Shown here piece by piece: positions 21,904 through 32,199 of a stretch of DNA of 64,000 nt. The first letter of the stretch is position 1, and each line of letters begins with the position of its first letter. This DNA comes from Aporrectodea caliginosa (taxonomy: Eukaryota > Annelida > Clitellata > Crassiclitellata > Lumbricidae): positions 615,116 through 679,115 of the forward strand of contig JACEVL010000150.1 of the NCBI GenBank assembly GCA_020284085.1, read 5' to 3'. The position numbers and the translations under genes are program-made. Under the pieces are notes generated by a model that saw only the letters and a list, made by a program, of their open reading frames with translations, made no database searches and had not been told where the DNA came from.

Positions 21904-22290
21904 TGTAGTGTGGTGGTGGTAATGGCAATGGTGGTGGTGGTGGCGGTGGTGGTGGTAGTGGTGGTGGTGGTGGTAATGGCAATGGTGGTGGTGGTGGTGG
22001 TGGTGGTGGTGGCGGCGGGTGATGGTAATGGCAATGGTGGTGGTGGTGGCGGTGGTGGTGGTAATGGCAATGGTGGTGGTGGTGGTGGTGGTGGTGGTGG
22101 TGGTGGTGGTGGTAGTAGTGGCGGCGATGGTAATGGCAATGGTGGTGGTGGTGGTGGTGGTGGTAATGGCAATGGTGGTGGTGGTGGTGGTGGTGGTGGT
22201 GGTGGTAGTGGTGGCGGCGTGATGGTAATGGCAATGGTGGTGGTGGTGGCGGTGGTGGTGGTAATGGCAATGGTGGTGGTAGTGGTGGTA
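21904..22290. repeat. (GGT)n microsatellite with AATGGCAATG interruptions
   Basis: GGT triplets punctuated at near-regular spacing by AATGGCAATG, giving a higher-order pattern. The Gly/Val- or His/Pro-rich ORFs are not genes. Confidence 0.95.
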
Positions 22291-22530
22291 TTGTATTGTA
22301 TTGTATTGTATTGTATTTGAACACTTGTTATAGCGCCCCTACCAGATTGCCCATTCAGAGGCGCTCCCGATACTGCGCGGACGCTGAATCGGAGTTTCAC
22401 GCCGAAGCGCATGAGCAATTGCGAGTGAAGGACTTGCCCAGGGTCCCTACGCGGCGGCTTTGAGGTGGATTCGAACCCGCAACCCTCCAGCTGCAAGGCA
22501 CCGAACATACCCCTATACCACCGCGCCCCA
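22288..22530 (-). mobile_element. tRNA-derived SINE (B) with (TACAA)n tail
   Basis: In the minus direction it starts GGGGCGCGGTGGTATAGGGG, with an A-box-like TGGTATAGGGG and a perfect B box GGTTCGAATCC. The body ends GGGGCGCTATAACAAGTG followed by TACAA repeats (22288-22318). The GCGCTATA end resembles the LINE 3' ends in this window, suggesting LINE-borrowed mobilisation (inference). It is not a functional tRNA gene, because its 3' half does not close an acceptor stem. Confidence 0.8.
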
Positions 22531-22705
22531 GTATATTGTGTTGTGTTGTATTGTGTTGTATTGTACTCCACGTTCATATTGCGACCGAGCCACCCGCAGT
22601 AAAGATCCGAGAAATTAATCTCTGATAAACCGACCGACCGGGAAGCGAACCCGGGCCGCCGGCGTGACGAGCGGGCTACCAACCCACTCGGCCACTCAGG
22701 ATCTA
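22530..22705 (-). mobile_element. tRNA-derived SINE (A), abutting SINE B
   Basis: In the minus direction it starts GATCCTGAGTGGCCGAGTGG (A-box-like TGGCCGAGTGG) and has GGTTCGCTTCC (one mismatch to the B box). The body ends AATATGAACGTGGAGTACAA and is followed by an ATACA/ACACA tail joined directly to SINE B. It looks Leu/Ser-tRNA-like. Confidence 0.75.
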
Positions 22706-22990
22706 TGTGGTGGTGGTGGTGGTGGTGGTGGTGGTGGCGGCGGTGGTGGTGGTAATGATAGTGGTGGTGGTGGTTGTGGTGGTGGTGGTGGTGGTGGTGG
22801 TGGTGGTGGTGGTGGTGGTGGTGGTGGTGGTGGTGGTGGTGATGGTTATGACAATGGTGGTGGTTGTGGTGGTTGTGGTGGTGGCTGTGGTGGTGGTGGT
22901 GGTGGTGGTGGTGGCGGTGATGGTGGTTGTGGTGGTTGTGGTGGTGGTGGTGGTGGTTAGGTGGTGGTGGTGGTGGCGGTGGTGGTAATG
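22705..22990. repeat. (GGT)n microsatellite
   Basis: About 285 bp of GGT with TGT, GAT and AATGA interruptions. No gene. Confidence 0.95.
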
Positions 22991-23104
22991 ACAATAACGA
23001 CGATGGAATTATGATAAATTTGACTGACGAGCGTGAACGCGTTTCTGTATGTGGCTACAGTGTTCATCTGTTTCAATAAAACGCAGATTAACTGCGGAAC
23101 TTCC

Positions 23105-23200
23105 ATAACTGGGGTAGTGCCAGTCCCACGACTAGATAAAGGAGGCAGGCAACGCTATAATGACACAGCGTCGTTAAACACAAACTAACCAGCCAAATGC
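23105..23200 (-). repeat. Dispersed repeat family A, minus copy
   Basis: AGTGCCAGTCCCACGAC, AAAGGAGGCAGGCAACGCTA, GACACAGCGTCGTTAAACAC, AACTAACCAGCC: the reverse complement of the family-A arm, including the GGTTAGTT start. Confidence 0.65.
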
Positions 23201-23755
23201 GGGTTATTATGCCATTGGAACGGAGAGAGCTGTTCAAAAATAAATTACCCACCTCTTTTAAGGGTATTATTAGCCCTATAAATAAAACTGTTACGTTGCG
23301 TCAATAATGTCAGTATCGGTGGAACGTTAAACGCATTATACAGTTTCTGTAGTGCTACAATAACGGTGAAAACTGTTCGATATAATAGTTTACTTCGACG
23401 TCAAGATCCTTTGTTGCCTTAACATAATTATCGCTAAACTATGGACCCTAGTGCTGCTAATACCAAGCCTGTAGAAAGGTAAAGGGTGACATCAACGGTT
23501 CCTTTTAATTCCTCCACTTTGAACTCCTACATATATTTTATATTTAAGAAAATTCTCCGTAAGTTTCTTCCTTCATTCCATATTCCTATTCTGTTTCATT
23601 TCTCATTTTGGGTTCTGTATTATTCTGTTTTTATTTCTTCACTATGTCTTTGAGAGGCTAAATGATGCTTATAACAATATGAAAGGAGTGCAAGTTTTAC
23701 GTCAGATTAGGTATTCTGAGACTAAATCAGATCATACCAGATCCGTTCACATGAG

Positions 23756-25355
23756 CAGTGTTGCCACTCAATAAAAATAAAAAACCCAAGATCAGACGAT
23801 AAAAAACCCAAGAAAACCCAAGATCAGTTTTTCAGCAAAATTTTGAAACATTAAGGGGGATAATAACATAATAATTAATAAATCATATATTATAAATGAT
23901 AAATATTATAATATAATGCAATTAAACCGGTTTTTAAAATAAACTTTTTGTTCTATTGGTCAAAATTTGAAAATGTTAATTGAAAATATGACGAATTAAT
24001 GTAGCAATCAAGTCATATGATTCAAATGAAGTTTGTTTATTTAATTTCAAATTTTCAAACCTTAAAACGCTCAAATGTTTATTTCAATACGCCAATAACG
24101 TCATAAACATCTTCTTCTTCAGAAGGAGGTAATGTAACCAAAGTTGTGCTTACCTGCATTTTTGTAAGTTTTTGTCTCTCACTGTAACGCTGATGACAAC
24201 GTCCTTCAGCAACATCTGCAACCAAAGACTTGGAAGGAGTCCAAGCATGGCAGTCGACACCGTCTCTAGCAATTGCTTGTTTAGCAAGTAGACGGCTGGC
24301 AACAGTTTCAGCATGCAGTTTGTTCGTTTGAGCAGTCTTGACCATATTTACCTGTGAGAAAATTCTCTCAACACATGCCGACGAGTGTGGCAGAGCCATG
24401 AGTCCACACATAAAGTTTGACAAAAGTCCGAATTTCATGTGATCATTGCTCAATTTAAACCAAAATTCAACATGAAGGAGTTCGGCTTTGGCCACTTGTT
24501 CTCTTAACGAAGGTGTCTTGGGAGTTACAAAGAACGTCTTGATATTTGTCATGTCTTTTTTAAATTCAAAATTCTTGACATGTTTCTGTGTCATTTTGTG
24601 CGCTAACAGCGACGATTTGTTTATATTCGAGAGACTAAAGTCACATACCTTGCATCTGACCACAAACCTGTCTTTAGAATCAGCTTCAATCCAATCCTTG
24701 AGCTCCGGATCTTGAAGCCAATTGTTATTAAATGACTGCTGATACCATGATTTCGTTTTTTTAGCTGGATATGTTGCACTAGTAACACTAGCAACACTGC
24801 TGCTACTACGTTTGTTGACTTTGTTTTTCTTTTCATCATAGTCCGAATCGCTGGAACTATTACTTCTATCACACATTCCAATTTTTTACTTTGATTTAAT
24901 GTTTAAACTTAATTACTTAAAGTAAAAAATATAATATTTTAGACTTTGACTTTATTTCGAACGCGCAAAGCGGCAAAAGTTTGACTTCCGGAAAAAGAGC
25001 AATGATGCAAATCATGCAATCTGCTTTTAGAGCTATACTAAGTTCTATATTTAGCAATAGCATAGACCACGCTGCACAAATATTAAGACTTTTATTGATC
25101 TCGATCATCCAGACCGTAATGGACAATCTATTATCTTTGTTTTATTTTATTATCACTGTCATTTTGTACGATTTTAATTATTTTGGAGAGGAAAGTTGAA
25201 TTTTTACGTGAAATATATGATTCAGTTAATAAATTAATAAGTAATTAAAAACCCAAGGAAAAAACCCAAGGTCTTCAGGAAAAAACCCCAGAACCCAAGG
25301 TCGGATCAAAAAACCCAAGATCTTGGGAAAAAACCCAAGGAGTGGTAACGTACTG
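23756..25355 (-). mobile_element. hAT-like deletion derivative with intact short ORF
   Basis: Imperfect inverted ends CAGTGTTGCCACTC (left) and GAGTGGTAACGTACTG (right). Both ends carry clusters of AAAAACCCAAG: three on the left (23785-23825) and at least five on the right (25245-25340), which look like subterminal transposase-binding repeats. The right end touches a CTA microsatellite and I could not find an 8-bp target duplication. The only ORF is at 24079-24876. Confidence 0.75.
24079..24876 (-). CDS. hAT-transposase-derived zinc finger joined to dimerisation domain
   Basis: An intact 265-codon ORF. It has an acidic/Ser-rich N-terminus, a basic KKTK patch, and a BED-like finger C75-x2-C78-x14-H93-x5-H99, followed by the TPSLREQVAKAE segment that normally leads into the catalytic core. 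It then passes at once into the hAT C-terminal dimerisation region (LPHSSACVERIFSQVNMVKT, with LHAETVASRLLAKQ, about residues 162-200). Full hAT transposases are about 600 or more residues, so the whole catalytic RNase-H-like core with its acidic triad is absent without breaking the frame. DNA binding and dimerisation could persist while transposition could not; a repressor-like role is an inference by analogy with other internally deleted transposases. Confidence 0.8.
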   Translation of the reverse strand: MCDRSNSSSDSDYDEKKNKVNKRSSSSVASVTSATYPAKKTKSWYQQSFNNNWLQDPELKDWIEADSKDRFVVRCKVCDFSLSNINKSSLLAHKMTQKHVKNFEFKKDMTNIKTFFVTPKTPSLREQVAKAELLHVEFWFKLSNDHMKFGLLSNFMCGLMALPHSSACVERIFSQVNMVKTAQTNKLHAETVASRLLAKQAIARDGVDCHAWTPSKSLVADVAEGRCHQRYSERQKLTKMQVSTTLVTLPPSEEEDVYDVIGVLK

Positions 25356-25359
25356 CTAC

Positions 25360-25445
25360 TACTACTGCCAGCTACTACTACTACTAGTACTACCACCAAC
25401 ACCACCACCACTACTACTACTACTAGTATTATTATTATTAGTTTA
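25360..25445. repeat. (CTA)n / (TAC)n microsatellite
   Basis: Imperfect CTA/ACC triplets next to the hAT right end; a second patch lies at 25997-26057. Confidence 0.8.
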
Positions 25446-25504
25446 AAGTGAAATTGTGGATTACTGTGAAGGAAATTGTGCAGATTTGAGTGTTGATTTT
25501 GTAG

Positions 25505-25612
25505 CTGAATGTTGCCGCTGTTGACGGTTTCAACACAGTTGCTAAGAGAACAGTTATTGTCGTTGTTCGAGATGTTCATAAGGAAAATCCGTGGTTCAGG
25601 CTGGATACAACG
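25505..25612 (+). CDS. Probable cadherin-repeat exon (3' end uncertain)
   Basis: After the acceptor TTTTGTAG the frame reads LNVAAVDGFNTVAKRTVIVV, then VRDVHKENPWF. This is the end of an extracellular cadherin repeat: the V.A.D strand, the V.V.V strand and a degenerate DxNDNxPxF box. It starts in phase 0 at the same domain position as the exon at 26293, suggesting repeated exon architecture. The best donor in frame is the weak ACG|GTATTA at 25612/25613 (phase 0); further downstream the frame closes at 25687. The exon joining it to the next one is not identified, so it may be degenerate. Confidence 0.5.
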
Positions 25613-26292
25613 GTATTATTTGTCTCTGGAATTGAACTTTGCTTTAGAAGTCTTGATCACTCTCCAGTTTTTAAACAGTCGCACTATTAAAGTGCATTTA
25701 GTATGTGAGGTTAGGTATGTGATGATAATAGGTTAGACGAGATCAGATAGAAAGTAGGGCATCAAAAGTTGGGAGGCTTTGTGATGTGGTATGCAGAATT
25801 GAAAAGGTTAGTTGGACTGAGCATGAAGCAAATGAAGAAATGAGCCAAATAATGCGACTCGCTCCGTTCAGGCGAACATTTTGGTCCTCAACCCCCAAGC
25901 GCTGAACTATGACCTTGGGTTCCAAAGCTTCCAGTTCAGTGTGAGTCAAACTGCTATTGTTATCATCATCATTGCCATGAATTAAGTAATCAGTAGATTA
26001 CTACTACTGCTGCTGTTCCTACTACTGCTGCTACTACTACCACTACTACTACTACTAAGACTCATATAAGTTATGTTTCAAGGAGGTTTAGCCTAAAAGG
26101 GTTGTCGTTTTGATTGATAGTCATTTTGTGTGATTCTGTCAGTTTGTCCGATTTTGTAATTAGCCTAAATTTGATTTTCTTAATGTGAATTTATCTTTGC
26201 ATAATATTATGATTTTGTTATTTTTTTGGTTTTCGTTGTGTGAGTTTGTCATTTTGGGTGATTTTGTTATTTTGTCATTGTGTTTGATGTAG

Positions 26293-26457
26293 GTAATGGC
26301 TCGTGAGACTCAGAGTGCTGCTCGCCTGAGCAGTTCAGCGAACGTAACGGTGAATCTGATTCCAATGAATAACTATCCGCCCGTCTTTACGGAGCAAGTC
26401 TATTCTGTTGCAATCCACGAAACAATTGCGCCAGGAAGTCTTGTCATACAAGTCCTG
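26293..26457 (+). CDS. Cadherin-repeat exon
   Basis: A 55-codon exon, phase 0 at both ends, between acceptor GATGTAG and donor CTG|GTGAGA. It encodes the end of one cadherin repeat (SSSANVTVNLIPMNNYPPVF, a degenerate calcium-linker DINDNPPVF) and the start of the next (YSVAIHETIAPGSLVIQVL). Cadherins are calcium-dependent cell-surface adhesion proteins. Joined to the next exon it reads VIQVL-ATDMDVG, exactly the expected A.D.D.G strand, which supports the splice model. The gene extends upstream beyond what I can assign; FAT-like or protocadherin-like membership is undetermined. Confidence 0.85.
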
Positions 26458-26820
26458 GTGAGAACGAGTTTCTTCATGAGAATCTTCTCACTTATGCTCA
26501 GTCCAGAGTACTCTCTCTTTCCATGGCTTTATCTCGTTCTCTGTCCTCTCATTCTGCCCTGTCCATTCCTATGCACCCCTCTCCTCTTTTCTCCTCTCCT
26601 CTCATTTGGTCTCCTCTCGTTTCCTCCTCTGACCTACTTTCCCCTCCCATAACCCCTTCCTATCCTTTCTTCTACTCCTCTCCCTCTATTGCCAACTCAA
26701 GAACTTGACTTAACTAGTCTTCCTCAGCACCGCAATAAATCATAACTTCTTTGCACTGCCTTGCATTTATCCAGTAGTATTTATTGCTTATTTTTAGTCC
26801 CTAATGCCATTTTTAAACAG

Positions 26821-26894
26821 GCAACTGACATGGATGTTGGCGAATACGGAAATGCGAGCATCCGCTACAAAATCCTTTCTGGATCTGGATCACT
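26821..26894 (+). CDS. Cadherin-repeat exon
   Basis: A 74-bp exon starting after TTTTTAAACAG and ending CACT|GTGAGC. It enters in phase 0 and leaves with two bases of a codon. It encodes ATDMDVGEYGNASIRYKILS and GSGS, the first half of a cadherin repeat with the A.D.D.G.....I.Y.I pattern that binds calcium between repeats. The split Leu codon (CT|G) is completed by the next exon. Confidence 0.88.
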
Positions 26895-27089
26895 GTGAGC
26901 GTTAATTTCGATTTAGGCCTATCTAGAACTCTTGGGCCAGACCAGTTCTTTCTTAAGTATTGTGTTAATGGATTTCCGATTGACTTAGAAGCAACCATCT
27001 GTTGATGCTTTTACGATAACAGTGTTATTGAGTAAATTGGATCTTGAAGAGGCATTGTATAAGTTCATTCATTCAGAGCATTTGTATGT

Positions 27090-27200
27090 TCACATATATG
27101 CATGTATGTATGTGTGTGTATGTATGTGATGTATGTATGAATGTGTATGCATGCATGCATCCATGCATGCATGCATATTTATAGATGCATTCATGTATGC
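27090..27200. repeat. (TATG)/(CATG) degenerate microsatellite
   Basis: TGTATG and GCATGCATCC-type tetranucleotides inside the intron between two cadherin exons. Confidence 0.75.
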
Positions 27201-27466
27201 GTGTATATGTTTTCATGTGAAGACAAAAGGCGTGACATCTGCGGTCAGAAGGATGTACAGACCAATGGTATACAATTCCAGATTGCTGGGATCTATGGAT
27301 CATTCCAGATTGCTGAGGCCATTCCAGATTGATAGCCCAAGCACCAAAAAGGCACGACGTTGATTTGTTGAATTGCATGCAGAAAGAACAACAAGTTATG
27401 TGCAACATCTCAAGTTGTCCACATTTTAAGAGATGTCTTTGTGTTCCACTGTTCCTGTTGTCACAG

Positions 27467-27740
27467 GTTCAAGTGTGACAAATATACTGGACGGATAACA
27501 GTCGCTCCGTGCGATACTCCAGGTAGCGGGAGTTGCATAGACTATGAACGCGTCAAGTCCTACCAGTTGACCGTTGCCGCTCTGGACGACAGCGGTGAAG
27601 GCTTCTCGAATACAACAACCGTCAACATCACCATAATCGATGATGACGACAACGCTCCGGTTTTTCCAAGCAGCCCTTACACGTATTATGGAAACATTGC
27701 GAATGGAACATCACATCCTTCCCCACCATTGCAAGTCACT
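27467..27740 (+). CDS. Cadherin-repeat exon
   Basis: A 274-bp exon between TGTCACAG and CACT|GTAAGT. One base completes the split Leu, then 91 codons read FKCDKYTGRITVA, CIDYERVKSYQLTVAALDD, TTTVNITIIDDDDNAPVFP and SPPLQVT. These are the F..D..TG.I, LDYE, Y.L.V.A.D and D.DDN.P.F landmarks of a cadherin repeat, with a Cys pair inserted before LDYE. It exits in phase 0, as expected if the next exon starts with another A.D.D.G strand. No further exon was found downstream in the window. Confidence 0.9.
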
Positions 27741-28084
27741 GTAAGTGATTACTTCGATTAGCTTACCTTAAGATACAAAACATTTCCACACTTTACGTGG
27801 ATTGCAGATGCAATCATATGCAATCCATATAAAGTGTGGAAAGAGCTCCATTCCAACACAGTGTCATACTAGCTGGCCTGAAGAAAAGAACTTTCGGATC
27901 AACTCTGCTAAAACGCGTGAAATGGCTATTGTCAGAGGCAATAAATTCTCTAGGGGTGCCCAAACAAATGACCCATCGCAGAAACCACCCATACCCTAGT
28001 TTTCCACATTGTTCTATTCAAGTGTTGTCTACAAATATTTTTTACAGATTTTTAAAATGTTAAAAAGGTCAAAACCAAAGTAAA

Positions 28085-28470
28085 ATGACCCTGACTAAGA
28101 ACCATCCAAACAAAACAATGTTTGGATGAGCTATGACTAAGAACCATTCAAATAAAACAATGTTTGGATGAGCTACGACTAAGAACCATTCAAATAAAAC
28201 AATGTTTGGATGAGCTATGACTAAGAACCATTCAAATAAAACAATGTTTGGATGAGCTATGACTAAGAACCATTCAAATAAAACAATGTTTGGATGAGCT
28301 ATGACTAAGAACCATTCAAATAAAACAATGTATGGATGAGCTATGACTAAGAACCATTCAAATAAAACAATGTTTGGATGAGCTATGACTAAGAACCATT
28401 CAAATAAAACAATGTATGGATGAGCTATGACTAAGAACCATTCAAATAAAACAATGTTTGGATGAGCTAA
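28085..28470. repeat. 42-bp minisatellite, about nine copies
   Basis: The unit contains GACTAAGAACCATTCAAATA and AACAATGTTTGGATGAGCTA. Copies differ mainly at one base (GTTTGG versus GTATGG). Because 42 is divisible by three, a repetitive minus-strand ORF stays open; it is not a gene. It lies downstream of the last cadherin exon found, probably in an intron. Confidence 0.95.
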
Positions 28471-28479
28471 GGACACATT

Positions 28480-31380
28480 TCCTTCATTTTGAACTTTTGA
28501 CAGTGAATTGACCTCGGATTGTGTTGCTCTTTAGTACTATGTCTTTTGGAATGTAACCCTTATCGGTCCGAGCAAACAGGTAAAGAATCACTTAAATAGA
28601 ACATTTTGTTGAGTTATGGACATTTCCTCTGATTTTTCTCTGAGATTGACGTTTTTGACCTTAAAATAACCTGGGATTGTCTTACATTATGATTTAGTAG
28701 TCGTGGTTCTGACCACAGATAGCCCCTATCAAGACGAGAAACCCGAGAAATAAAGAGTAAATTGATAAGGGACCCAAGTTTCAGGACTCGAGCATGGGCG
28801 CCTTCAGTCCTTGGAATTTAAATAGTCAATGTTCGGAGGCTTTCAGGGACCTCAGGATAACATTTTAAAATTCTGTAAAAATATTTATAGACTACATATG
28901 AATAGAATAATGTGAAAAACTGGGGTACGGGTGGTTTCTGCGATGTAGGCCTAACACTTTTTCTGGACACCCCTAAAGTGCTCTCTGTCGACTCAACCAT
29001 CCATTTCCGGTGTCTCTCGTACAGCATCCATCAAGGCCTTGCGAGTTGTTATAGGCGAGAAATTAACAATAGCAGACCACATGCATTAATAAGATCCTCT
29101 GCTCTTGTTCTGCCTCACTAATTATATGTCATTGGAACCCTTAAAGCACATGGAGCCTCTATGAAACATCTTCAAACAATCACTAGAGCCACTACCATGT
29201 CTCCCACGATGTAGGCTATGCCTCTCCCGCATGATGGGGCCTATAGCGAGTAGAAGGGACAAAACCAGCCCCGAGTGCTTCATGAACAGACTCGTCCGTG
29301 CTGGCTACTTACATACCGGTACTGAACTACTGATGCTCTGACGGTTGATACGTTAGCACAAGCTGTAGACGCCGCTTTATTCAGAGCTGTCATGGGCAAT
29401 GAGCTTCATGTTCTCCGTGACCTCTGTCCACTGCAGCGAGAACCATTAAATAACTTTCGACGAAAGGGCACATAATTTCACCCTCCTCGACAAAGATTCG
29501 ATTCACTTTATCTATGCCCCAAGCCGTCGCCATAGCCGCCGTGCCGAAAATTTTTCTACAAGCCGATTAGCCGCCGGAAATTTTATAGCACGCTGGCTTC
29601 AGGCTTGCTAGTTTATGCTTAGTGCGCAATTAGCGGAGAATGCTGACGTGAGTTACATGGCCGTACATGTAGGCTATATTGTAAGGGCCCTGTCCTGGCT
29701 GATTAATGTAGGTTATGCTGTATATATTTCGAATTCTATTACCGGTTTTATATTCATACGTCTATTGAAGGGCCCTGTCCTGACTGGTTATGTTGCACAT
29801 ATTCGAATTCTACCTCCCGCCACTTAATTAGTTGCATTGAGCTCTAAGTGGTTCTGAATGATCCAGATCTCTATTGCGGCGAGCTCCGCCGTGAGAGTTG
29901 TTCGCATCGATTCAGGGTCGATAAGTTAAGTTAACGTTAAGCCATCATTGACCATTGCGATAAGTACGCAAAACTATAATAGCATAGTACGTACCATGAT
30001 AATTATCGTTGCTTGAACTTGCTTAGAACCCAAATGAAGCTGACATGCATGTGGCAACATTAAATATTTCAACACAGTGCCAACAAGTAATGGTGACTGT
30101 CACCAACAAGTTTAAAAGTGATAGGCCTACGTGGTGACGGGACATTTGTATAGTTCGTCAGAAAGTAAGGTTGTCGATGAATCCAGATTCTACTGCTTGC
30201 GGTACCTATATAAGTCCAGAAGGCGGCTGGTGCTAAAGGCCATTTTAAACAAGTTTCCACTTTCTCACCGTCAACTGTGGCATTTCTGCCGTCGGGGAGG
30301 ACATACATGTAGGCTGGGGCGGGTGTCCTCTTGATACACCAGGATTGACATCAGGAGACCTCGGACTGGCGCTATCAGCGGGAAGGGAGGCAGCCCGTAC
30401 CACAGGTTCCTTTCCCAACCGGGTCAATAGGATCCATGGCGACCTCCATATCACCTAAATCTTTATCAGGTTTATCTAGTTTGTCATCAGGTACCAGGAT
30501 GGAGCCAAGGAGATCCGTGACCCGCGGGAGGGATGTAACCATCGATCTGATCGATAATTCTGGGTTCGTTAACCGGTCTGCCCTCAAAGGTGATCTATAT
30601 AATGTATTTGTTTCTTGCAGGTCTCCTGTGCTTGGACGCTCCGGGAATTCGAACCCTGTGGCATGGTCTTGGCCTTCCTCCTCCTGACCTTCGTGTATAC
30701 ATCGCTACTTTCGCATGTTAATTGACGGAAGAAACTATCAAACTTCACTAGAAAGTCTTTGGCCAACTTTGAATCTGATTGAATTAACTGGAAACATCTT
30801 TTCAAATCATGTTCCATGACGTTTGATATTTTTTATATATATTTTTTATATTTTTTATATCAAATATGAATTACAACAGAAATGAAATTTGGAGTTCTGA
30901 TTAAATTACACAGGATCTGGTTTCACATTTAAAGAGTGCTTCTGTCTTGATTTCTACAATTTCTTAATTAGCAGCTCCTTATTAGTGTTCAATCTAAGGC
31001 ACGACAATTACAACCATGGGCGCAACCACGGTCCAGAAGTTGGGGGGACCTACTAGAATTTATGAGTGGCGGAAATTGCGAGCGCCGACGTGCGATTGCC
31101 GAGGCAAGAAGCCCCTGACGACTAGGGGGTATGGGGGAGCGTCGTAAGCTCCCCATCGGAGCCCCAAAGCCGACGCAATTTTGAGCATTTGATGCAAAAT
31201 GGAGTACATTTTGGGATCTAATTTACCTCAAATTTTTCACCGATAATGTCGATATAAAAGTTCCAAACCATCTAGATCTGTGAAAAAATACGACGTTATT
31301 ATATGAATAAATTGAGATTTTAGGTTTTAGAAGAACACAGCTCGCAGTCGCAGCGTTAAAACTTGAAATGTCCTCCTAGA
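28480..31380. other. Unannotated stretch
   Basis: No supportable exon. There is a two-copy local repeat around GGGCCCTGTCCTG...CGAATTCTA (29685-29735 and 29770-29815). At 30245-30817 some minus-strand ORFs without stops for 70-77 codons are not recognised. A GGGGGGACC-containing patch at 31010-31160 resembles the end of an unidentified repeat. Confidence 0.4.
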
Positions 31381-31391
31381 GACCTAGACAT

Positions 31392-32192
31392 CAGTGATGT
31401 GGTCTCGAGACCGCGATCTTGGTCTCGAGACCGTCTCGAGACCGAAAAAATGCGGTCGCGGTCTTGGTCTCGGTCTTGAATGTACTGGTCTTGGTCTTGA
31501 AAGGTGCGGTCTTTGTCTTGGTCTTAAAGGTGTGGTCTTGGTCTTGGGCGTCTGGTCTCGGTCATTCGCCTTTGGTCTTGGTCGTGCACCTTTGGTGGGA
31601 ACCAGAGTGGAGTATTTGTTAAATTTTGTCGATATTTCCGGTTATTCAGGGATTTCGTAGATAGCTTCGAATTCATGCAACGATCCGCCAAGGACAAAGT
31701 GAGAGAGGACCTCGTTGTTGGCTTCTGACTTCTTCTGACTTTCTGGTGCTTTAGTAACTAGTTAGATGTACAATTATGCTGTTTCTTGAAGCAAAATCAG
31801 TAGCAGGGCAAGCGTTGCAGATCAGGTATTTGGTGGGAAATCTTTCTCTGCTGGCAATTTTTTGTATTCCGCAACACCTGCGCCTGTTGAGAGTATGCTT
31901 AGCTATAGTGTGCTCTCATTATACCTCACAGACTTGGGGACAAAAACTATAACTATAAATATCATAAGTATCTGATTTTAATTATGGGAATATGTAATAC
32001 TACAATTGCATGAGAATTGCGTTTATGGTCTTAGGTCTAGGTCCTGGACCACGCGGTCTTGGTCTCGGTCTTGGACCACGCGGTCTCAGTCTTGGTCTTG
32101 GACCATGCGGTCTTGGTCTCGGTCTTGGTCTTGAACCACGCGGTCTTGGTCTCGGTCTTGGTCTTGGAATTTTGGTCTCGTGCACAACACTG
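31392..32192. mobile_element. 801-bp hAT-like non-autonomous transposon
   Basis: Ends CAGTGATGTGGTCTCGAGACC (left) and CGTGCACAACACTG (right, inverse CAGTGTTGTGCACG), flanked by a perfect 8-bp duplication CTAGACAT (31384-31391 and 32193-32200). Both ends carry clusters of degenerate GGTCTTGGTCTCGG repeats (about 31395-31590 and 32025-32175), in the same orientation. No transposase ORF is present. Confidence 0.88.
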
Positions 32193-32199
32193 CTAGACA

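Noticed and set aside
22440..22530. tRNA gene on the minus strand
   Set aside because: A and B boxes are present, but the body continues into a SINE with a TACAA tail and no tRNA 3' half or acceptor closure.
21618..22994. 458-codon His/Pro/Thr-rich minus ORF and Gly/Val-rich plus ORFs
   Set aside because: Generated by GGT and GTAT microsatellites and two SINEs; there is no unique domain.
23748..25363. 8-bp target duplication of the hAT derivative
   Set aside because: CACATGAG on the left and CTACTACT on the right do not match; the right flank may have been altered by the microsatellite.
30245..30817. Minus-strand ORFs of 69-77 codons as a host gene
   Set aside because: No recognisable domain and no convincing splice sites linking the frames.
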